Shown here: in pieces, positions 7,701 to 11,423 of the stretch
Position numbering within the stretch: the first letter of the stretch is position 1
Layout of the letters: each line of letters starts with the position of its first letter
NCBI GenBank assembly: GCA_937899395.1
Contig: CALBPU010000032.1
Location: forward strand, 1 to 11,423
Source of the DNA: an uncultured Fretibacterium sp.
Lineage (GTDB): Bacteria > Synergistota > Synergistia > Synergistales > Aminobacteriaceae
DNA length: 11,423 nucleotides
Direction: 5' to 3'
Notes under the pieces: generated by a model
Told to the model about the DNA's origin: nothing
Seen by the model: the letters and a program-made list of their open reading frames with translations, nothing else
Database searches by the model: none
Program-made: the position numbers and the translations under genes

Positions 7701-10700
7701 GAAGGGCATTGAATATTTCAAGGAACTTGTAGAGCTTCATTGCGGAAATAACAAGATTACTGAATTAAACCTAACTCAAAATACAAAGCTGCAAAAACTT
7801 TATTGTGATAACAACCAACTGGCAAATCTTAATCTCAATAATAATCTTGAATTAAGCTATCTCAGCTGTGAAGGGAACAATATATCTCGCCTCGATATTT
7901 CCCACAACAGAATAACTGAACTTTATTGCGATTTAGGAGTTGAGGAAATAATTTGTAATTATGGCGACTTGCCGATTGATGTTGCCCATTTTCCTGATGA
8001 GTATTTCCGCAAATATATTTTGAATAATGTAAGTAATGGTAATCATATTTTCACCGCTTCAAATATCAATAAAGTGTATAATTTAGAATCTATGAATGTT
8101 GGCTATTGGTACCTTGCAAGCTTAAAAGGCATTGAGTATTTTACAGGACTTAAAAAACTTGAGTGTGATTATAGCCAGCTTCAAGAACTTGATTTAAGCT
8201 CAAATACACAACTTGAATTTCTGCGTTGTAATAACAACAAGATAACATATCTTGATATATCAAACAACAAAATTATGGAATTGTACTGCGATAATGAAGT
8301 TACAAAAATAATTTGCCCTGCAGGATATGTTCCTATTGATGAAGTACATTTCCCCGATGGACATTTCCGTAGTAAAGTGTTATCGATTAATAATTACAAT
8401 TACGTTTTTGCGCCTTCAAATAAAACATTATCTGATACAACAGCATTAAAACTGGGAAATGAAAACTACACAGATGATGAGTACAAAATTTCTACACTGA
8501 AGGGAATTGAATACTTCACAAATTTAATAGAGCTTGACTGCACATACAATAAGCTCACTGAACTTGATCTCAGCAAAAATGTCAATCTTGAATTTCTTGA
8601 TTGCAGAAATAATGAGCTTACTTTTCTTGATGTATCGCAAAATAAATTAAAGGCTCTCTATTGCGATGATAACGTGCTTGAAATAAAAACTCCTCTTAAA
8701 GATCTTCCGATTGATAGTGTTCATTTCCCTGACGCAAATTTCAGAAAATACATTTTATCTCTCAATGATAACAATCACATTTTCGTAAATTCTGACGTTA
8801 CTAATATAACATCAATTTATATTTATGGAAAGAATATTTCAAGCTTAAAGGGCATTGAGTATTTCATTTATCTTGAAAATCTCGATTGCAGTAAAAATAA
8901 TTTGGAAAATCTTGCTCTCAGCAAAAATGTAAATCTTAAATGGCTTGATTGTAGAGAAAATAATTTAACAAAGCTTAATTTGTTAAATAATAAGTTGATT
9001 GAAGAACTTTACAGCGATGAAAAGACTTTGCTTTCGTGTCCTTCTGAATATATTCCGATTGATAGCGTTCATTTCCCTGATGCAAATTTCAGAAAGGTTG
9101 TTAAGCATCTTAGCGGTAACGACATTTTTTTAATTTCAGAAATTAAAGAGGAAAAAGAAATACGAGTGCATACCGGGAATATTTCTAGTTTGCAAGGTAT
9201 TGAATATTTTACGGAAATTAATGAGCTGGATTGTTGTGATAATGATTTAGTATCACTCGACCTTAGCAAAAATTCAAAACTAGAATATCTTTACTGTACT
9301 GATAATAAAATTGTCAGCATAGATATTTCGAACAGTAACATAAAAAAACTTTTGTGCGATGTGGATAAAATTAAAGAAATAATTTGTCCTCCCGATTATA
9401 TTCCGATCGATGAAGTACATTTTCCCGATAGGAATTTTCGTGCAGAGCTTGTATCAGATGCCAATAATAATTGTATATTCTCGTCATCGGACATCTCGAA
9501 TGTATATTATCTTAATACATATTATTCTCTGGGAATTTCAAGTCTTAAAGGCATTGAATATTTTAAGGAACTTAAACAGCTGAGTTGTCAGAATAACGAG
9601 CTTGTATCGCTTGATCTTTCGCAAAATACAAAGTTGGAGTATCTCGAATGCACCGGAAATAATATAAAGAGACTCGATATTTCAAAAAATAAAATAGAAT
9701 ATCTTTTCTGCGATGATACAGTCGAAAAAATAATCTGTCCTGCCGGATACATTCCAATCGACCCTGTACATTTTCCTGATGAAGCTTTCAGAAAAGCCAT
9801 TGTTGAGGAAAATGAGGATAATCGTATTTTCACCTCGTCAAATATTTTGGACGTATCTACAATAGATGTCATCGATTCGAAAGCTTCAAATCTTAAAGGA
9901 ATTGAATATTTCACGGAACTCAATGAGCTTTATTGTTATAATAATGCGCTTGTATCTCTTGATCTCAGCAAAAATAAAAAATTACAGATACTTATTTGCA
10001 TCAATAATAAACTTCAGGAACTCAAAATTAACGGTTGCACAGAACTTGAACGACTTTATTGTTATGGCAATAATATTTCTGAATTATATGTTGGAGATTG
10101 TCTCAAATTGCTTTCATCAGGAACAATTAACAAAGACGAAACAACCAAACTTATTTATGATGACGCTTATAAGCTCAAAATCAGCAATAAGTTTACTACT
10201 AAAGGAGTAGTGAAAAAACCGTATTCATCAAGAATAAATATTAACGGAGGCTTTGAGCCTTATACTTGGACGCAATCCGGAACTTTACCAAAAGGGCTTA
10301 AACTTGAAGAAGATGCATTGGGAATTACGCTTAAAGGCACTCCTGAAACTGCTAAATCGTACACATTTACACTAAAGGCTACGGATCGAAACGGACTTGC
10401 TGCTTCAAAGAAATTTACTGTTACAATTACGAAGCCTGTAATAAGTGGAGATATAAAAGCAAGTGGCGTTGTCAAAAAGGCATATTCATCAGCTATAACC
10501 ATAAGCGGCGGTACTTCTCCTTATACTTGGACAAAAAGCGGAACATTGCCGAAAGGTCTTGAACTTGTTCCAAATAGCACGGGGAGCAAACTCACTATTA
10601 AGAGCATTCCAACAACTGCTAAAGCATACACATTTACATTAAAGGCAACTGACAAAAACGGTGCTACTGCCTCAAAGAAATTCACCGTGAAAATTACAAA

Positions 10701-11370
10701 GCCTACAATCAACGGAGCTTTAATGTCTTCAGGAACTGTTAAGAGTTCTTATTCATCAAGCATAACTATAAGCGGCGGAACTTCTCCTTATGTTTGGACT
10801 TGCAGCGGAACTTTACCTTCTGGCCTGAAAATTTCAAACAACACTTCAGGTTCAAAACTGTATCTTAAAGGTACTCCTAAAATTGCAAAGGCTTATACGT
10901 TTACATTAAAGGCAACCGACAAAAACGGTGCTACTGCTTCAAAGAAATTTACTGTAACTATTGCAAAAGCTACGACAAAAAATTCGGAAAAAATTGTCAA
11001 CAACGAAGAAAATTCAAGCAAAAATTCTTCAAATATTCAAGATGTTGTTATTGCGCCTAAAACTGAAGCAACTTATAATCAACGCTCCTTTGCTGTCTTG
11101 AAAGTTTTGAGTGATGATGTCTTATGGCGTGGTCAAGATAAAGATGAAGATTTAATCGGAGTTATTGCTAATGAACCCTTAAATTTCGTTATTGAGAATG
11201 CTCCTTCAGGTATGCAAATTTTTATTGATGATGCTAGAATCGAAGGAATTGAAATTTCTGATGACGGTACGTTTATACTTCCGGCAGATTTTGTAAGTGA
11301 TGATTTCAAAGTTAGAGCTGAAAATGATAAACTGGAAACTAACGAACTTTTTATTTCTGTTGAATACTAA
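4795..11370 (+). CDS. Giant secreted subtilisin-family (S8) serine protease with LRR and He_PIG repeats
   Basis: Secreted 2191-residue multidomain protein. Residues 1-20 are a Sec signal peptide (MKKLIGLILIFFTSILTAWA). Residues 24-115 resemble a subtilase propeptide (GDVLVVFKAEPG). The S8 domain (about 120-492) holds Asp161 (VIDSG), His196 (NGHGTHVAG), oxyanion Asn309 (SAGNG) and Ser436 (GTSMATP), so it should be active. Next come an LRR block (503-685) with an EF-hand-like loop (522-533), a beta-rich spacer (690-805), seven Asp in a row (811-817), eight FPDxxFR-LRR modules (826-1780), three He_PIG repeats (1794-2058), an Asn/Ser/Lys-rich linker and an unrecognised C-terminal domain (2093-2191). 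No LPXTG, SLH, autotransporter barrel or type IX signal is evident, so export beyond Sec and surface attachment are unexplained. Subtilases of this group usually process or degrade extracellular proteins; LRR and Ig-like parts usually bind ligands. A protease-adhesin role is inferred. No frameshift is seen. Confidence 0.93.
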   Translation: MKKLIGLILIFFTSILTAWAKDNVTGDVLVVFKAEPGTTVTRESLSEGGSDYERVQNIAEELDAELVEIYVALSKARNVIFAHLHSETKSDKILLDELLALPDVLSASSNGQSKFDVASVSYEPNDTLYSQSKQWGLKAVRAPEAWKITTGDYNTYVAVIDSGVYSGHEDLVLNFDHPDSKNFASLKLSYLDENGHGTHVAGIIGAYGNNNKGVTGVNWRTNIISLRVANEDGINWNLIGTDPMIKAVNEVMKILERYPERRIVVNISMSGEFSAKDPETMIRDNDPYYLAFKTLSDTHRAVICVSAGNGDKNGVAFEVGSPISKDRIDGIHISSEFYNYPASFRGIENMIVVANAYEDTSYNTHKGRAYPRGIDSNYSTSWVDIAAPGTGIYSTISRKHHEKYDDSNKYTMLDGDGNSYQEGDEVYPYVNMSGTSMATPFVSGAAALLFSKYPTANAEQIVRAIRAGANSYYAKDYTKYGFLNIDGAFKYMAGQAVPVGVPIDDFNFPDEIFRTYISENLDKDKNGYLSRREIYDVEKIDISGKHVSSLEGIGNFTDLVSLNCSNTDLTSFSLYQNQSAQNKNLAEINLSYCTKLVRVYIQNRENLVSLDLQNCSALTNIYCYDNKKLKELNTKVLSALTYLDCQNCKISELDLTGSPLLDTLYCNNNCLSALDLRYCPLLTEDSITLESQDCRGMKRYDISSNQYEIHFSDFMPARENGYYGVVAGTIQVYASDKTLLDYSQTYDPNTGVLTLTKQSDYEISMTTPSKITYKYITYPAKTIGLIGYDSKFYMDVTMRYSLDIIDPGNYDDDDDDDEPVAKPVPLDEAHFPNEEFRNYCSIFDLNGNGKLSDYEISKVTSMTIPYSVGSLKGIEYFTSLEELDCRSTFITSLDISQNKITKLYCNSYYIKEIICPEGDIPIDSVHFPDQYFRNIVLKENNNNYIFAASNGGTSGITSLYLEGIYISNLKGIEYFKELVELHCGNNKITELNLTQNTKLQKLYCDNNQLANLNLNNNLELSYLSCEGNNISRLDISHNRITELYCDLGVEEIICNYGDLPIDVAHFPDEYFRKYILNNVSNGNHIFTASNINKVYNLESMNVGYWYLASLKGIEYFTGLKKLECDYSQLQELDLSSNTQLEFLRCNNNKITYLDISNNKIMELYCDNEVTKIICPAGYVPIDEVHFPDGHFRSKVLSINNYNYVFAPSNKTLSDTTALKLGNENYTDDEYKISTLKGIEYFTNLIELDCTYNKLTELDLSKNVNLEFLDCRNNELTFLDVSQNKLKALYCDDNVLEIKTPLKDLPIDSVHFPDANFRKYILSLNDNNHIFVNSDVTNITSIYIYGKNISSLKGIEYFIYLENLDCSKNNLENLALSKNVNLKWLDCRENNLTKLNLLNNKLIEELYSDEKTLLSCPSEYIPIDSVHFPDANFRKVVKHLSGNDIFLISEIKEEKEIRVHTGNISSLQGIEYFTEINELDCCDNDLVSLDLSKNSKLEYLYCTDNKIVSIDISNSNIKKLLCDVDKIKEIICPPDYIPIDEVHFPDRNFRAELVSDANNNCIFSSSDISNVYYLNTYYSLGISSLKGIEYFKELKQLSCQNNELVSLDLSQNTKLEYLECTGNNIKRLDISKNKIEYLFCDDTVEKIICPAGYIPIDPVHFPDEAFRKAIVEENEDNRIFTSSNILDVSTIDVIDSKASNLKGIEYFTELNELYCYNNALVSLDLSKNKKLQILICINNKLQELKINGCTELERLYCYGNNISELYVGDCLKLLSSGTINKDETTKLIYDDAYKLKISNKFTTKGVVKKPYSSRININGGFEPYTWTQSGTLPKGLKLEEDALGITLKGTPETAKSYTFTLKATDRNGLAASKKFTVTITKPVISGDIKASGVVKKAYSSAITISGGTSPYTWTKSGTLPKGLELVPNSTGSKLTIKSIPTTAKAYTFTLKATDKNGATASKKFTVKITKPTINGALMSSGTVKSSYSSSITISGGTSPYVWTCSGTLPSGLKISNNTSGSKLYLKGTPKIAKAYTFTLKATDKNGATASKKFTVTIAKATTKNSEKIVNNEENSSKNSSNIQDVVIAPKTEATYNQRSFAVLKVLSDDVLWRGQDKDEDLIGVIANEPLNFVIENAPSGMQIFIDDARIEGIEISDDGTFILPADFVSDDFKVRAENDKLETNELFISVEY
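6301..6850 (+). repeat. First, divergent LRR block with EF-hand-like loop
   Basis: It encodes residues 503-685 of the giant protein. It opens with the cap motif IDDFNFPDEIFR (503-514), followed by a loop D522-E533 (DKDKNGYLSRRE) that fits the 12-position calcium-binding EF-hand pattern. It continues with irregular LRRs containing Cys, such as LVSLNCSN, LTYLDCQN and LDTLYCNNN. This block is more diverged than the tandem modules further on and is separated from them by a beta-rich spacer and a poly-Asp linker. Confidence 0.75.
7270..10130 (+). repeat. Eight tandem cap+LRR modules (96-139 residues each)
   Basis: Module starts, at the Ile or Leu of a (I/L)Dxx(H)FPDxxFR cap, are at nt 7270, 7558, 7975, 8335, 8710, 9058, 9406 and 9757 (residues 826, 922, 1061, 1181, 1306, 1422, 1538, 1655). 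The periods are 288, 417, 360, 375, 348, 348 and 351 bp, so the last intact ones are nearly regular. Each module has the cap, an Asn-rich stretch, a SLKGIEYF-like LRR, then LRRs of the pattern LxxLxCxxNxLxxLDLSxN. Modules 1-7 end in a CP- or C-containing strand before PID. The last module lacks that ending and runs into the Ig-like repeats. The Cys at a fixed LRR position resembles the cysteine ladder known from Listeria InlJ-type repeats. Confidence 0.9.
10174..10968 (+). repeat. Three tandem He_PIG (putative Ig) repeats
   Basis: It encodes residues 1794-2058 in three copies of about 87-89 residues. Each has GxVKxxYSS, GGxxPYxWTxSGTLPxGL, KATDxNG and ASKKFTV. The DNA blocks starting at 10351, 10618 and 10885 are spaced exactly 267 bp apart and are very similar over about 80 bases, especially copies two and three. 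This indicates recent duplication or homogenisation. He_PIG domains are Ig-like and usually act as stalks or ligand-binding modules on surface proteins. Confidence 0.88.
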
Positions 11371-11423
11371 ATTTTTAACGTTAAATGAAAATTTATGAAC
11401 CCCGGCGTGAACACTCGCGACTT
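11371..11423. other. Downstream flank of the protease gene, no gene recognised
   Basis: After the TAA there is a perfect 12-base palindrome TTTAACGTTAAA (11374-11385) with no loop, so it is a poor terminator. A short, abruptly GC-rich stretch from about 11399 to the window end contains GCG...CGC arms. The window ends before its nature can be told. Confidence 0.4.

Noticed and set aside
7270..10130. CRISPR-like or non-coding satellite interpretation of the long repeats
   Set aside because: The repeats are in frame, conserve protein motifs rather than nucleotides, and lie within one uninterrupted coding sequence.
10260..10712. Two minus-strand open frames of 80 and 63 codons with similar sequences
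   Set aside because: They are antisense shadows of the He_PIG repeats and resemble each other only because the sense repeats do. No ribosome site was found.
11396..11423. GC-rich tail that hints at an antisense tRNA (GAACCCC and CTCGCGACTT strings)
   Set aside because: No T-arm or acceptor stem can be paired in the visible part, and the window ends before any cloverleaf could be tested. Extending the sequence and running tRNAscan-SE would decide it.

Overview
The window looks like part of the genome of an AT-rich, probably diderm, anaerobe-like bacterium. The reasons are strong AGGAGG-type ribosome binding sites before every gene, a sugar-binding protein with a plain Sec signal peptide and no lipobox cysteine (monoderms normally lipid-anchor these), and a large secreted multidomain protein without LPXTG or other wall-sorting signals. 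The mix of a subtilase, leucine-rich repeats and putative-Ig (He_PIG) repeats would fit a gut or oral Synergistota-like or Negativicutes-like organism. That placement is an inference of low certainty; no rRNA or other marker gene is present.

Left part (1-3736, minus strand): a tightly packed carbohydrate ABC-transport operon, transcribed right to left in the order ATPase (UgpC/MsmX/MalK type), solute-binding protein, MalF-like permease, MalG-like permease (cut by the window edge). Gaps are 11 and 14 bp, and the two permeases overlap by one base (TAATG). Each gene has its own strong Shine-Dalgarno sequence.

Middle (3737-4749): a 161-bp divergent intergenic region, then an AraC-family regulator with an N-terminal cupin on the plus strand. 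The best promoter candidates for the two directions lie on top of each other. This is the usual arrangement of a local sugar-responsive activator and its transporter.

Right part (4795-11370): one very large gene (2191 codons) fills 58% of the window. It encodes a secreted protein with a signal peptide, a propeptide-like segment, a subtilisin (S8) domain with an intact Asp/His/Asn/Ser set, and a first LRR block with an EF-hand-like loop. These are followed by a beta-rich spacer, a poly-Asp linker, eight tandem 96-139-residue modules (each an FPDxxFR cap plus cysteine-containing LRRs), three He_PIG Ig-like repeats of about 88 residues, and an unrecognised C-terminal domain. It sits 45 bp behind the AraC gene with no clear terminator between them, so it may be read through from the regulator's promoter.

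Working picture (inference): the operon imports an oligosaccharide or similar solute under AraC-type control, and the neighbouring giant protease-adhesin acts outside the cell on protein or glycoprotein. No RNA gene, insertion sequence, CRISPR array or integration site was recognised. No gene-free stretch exceeds 300 bp.
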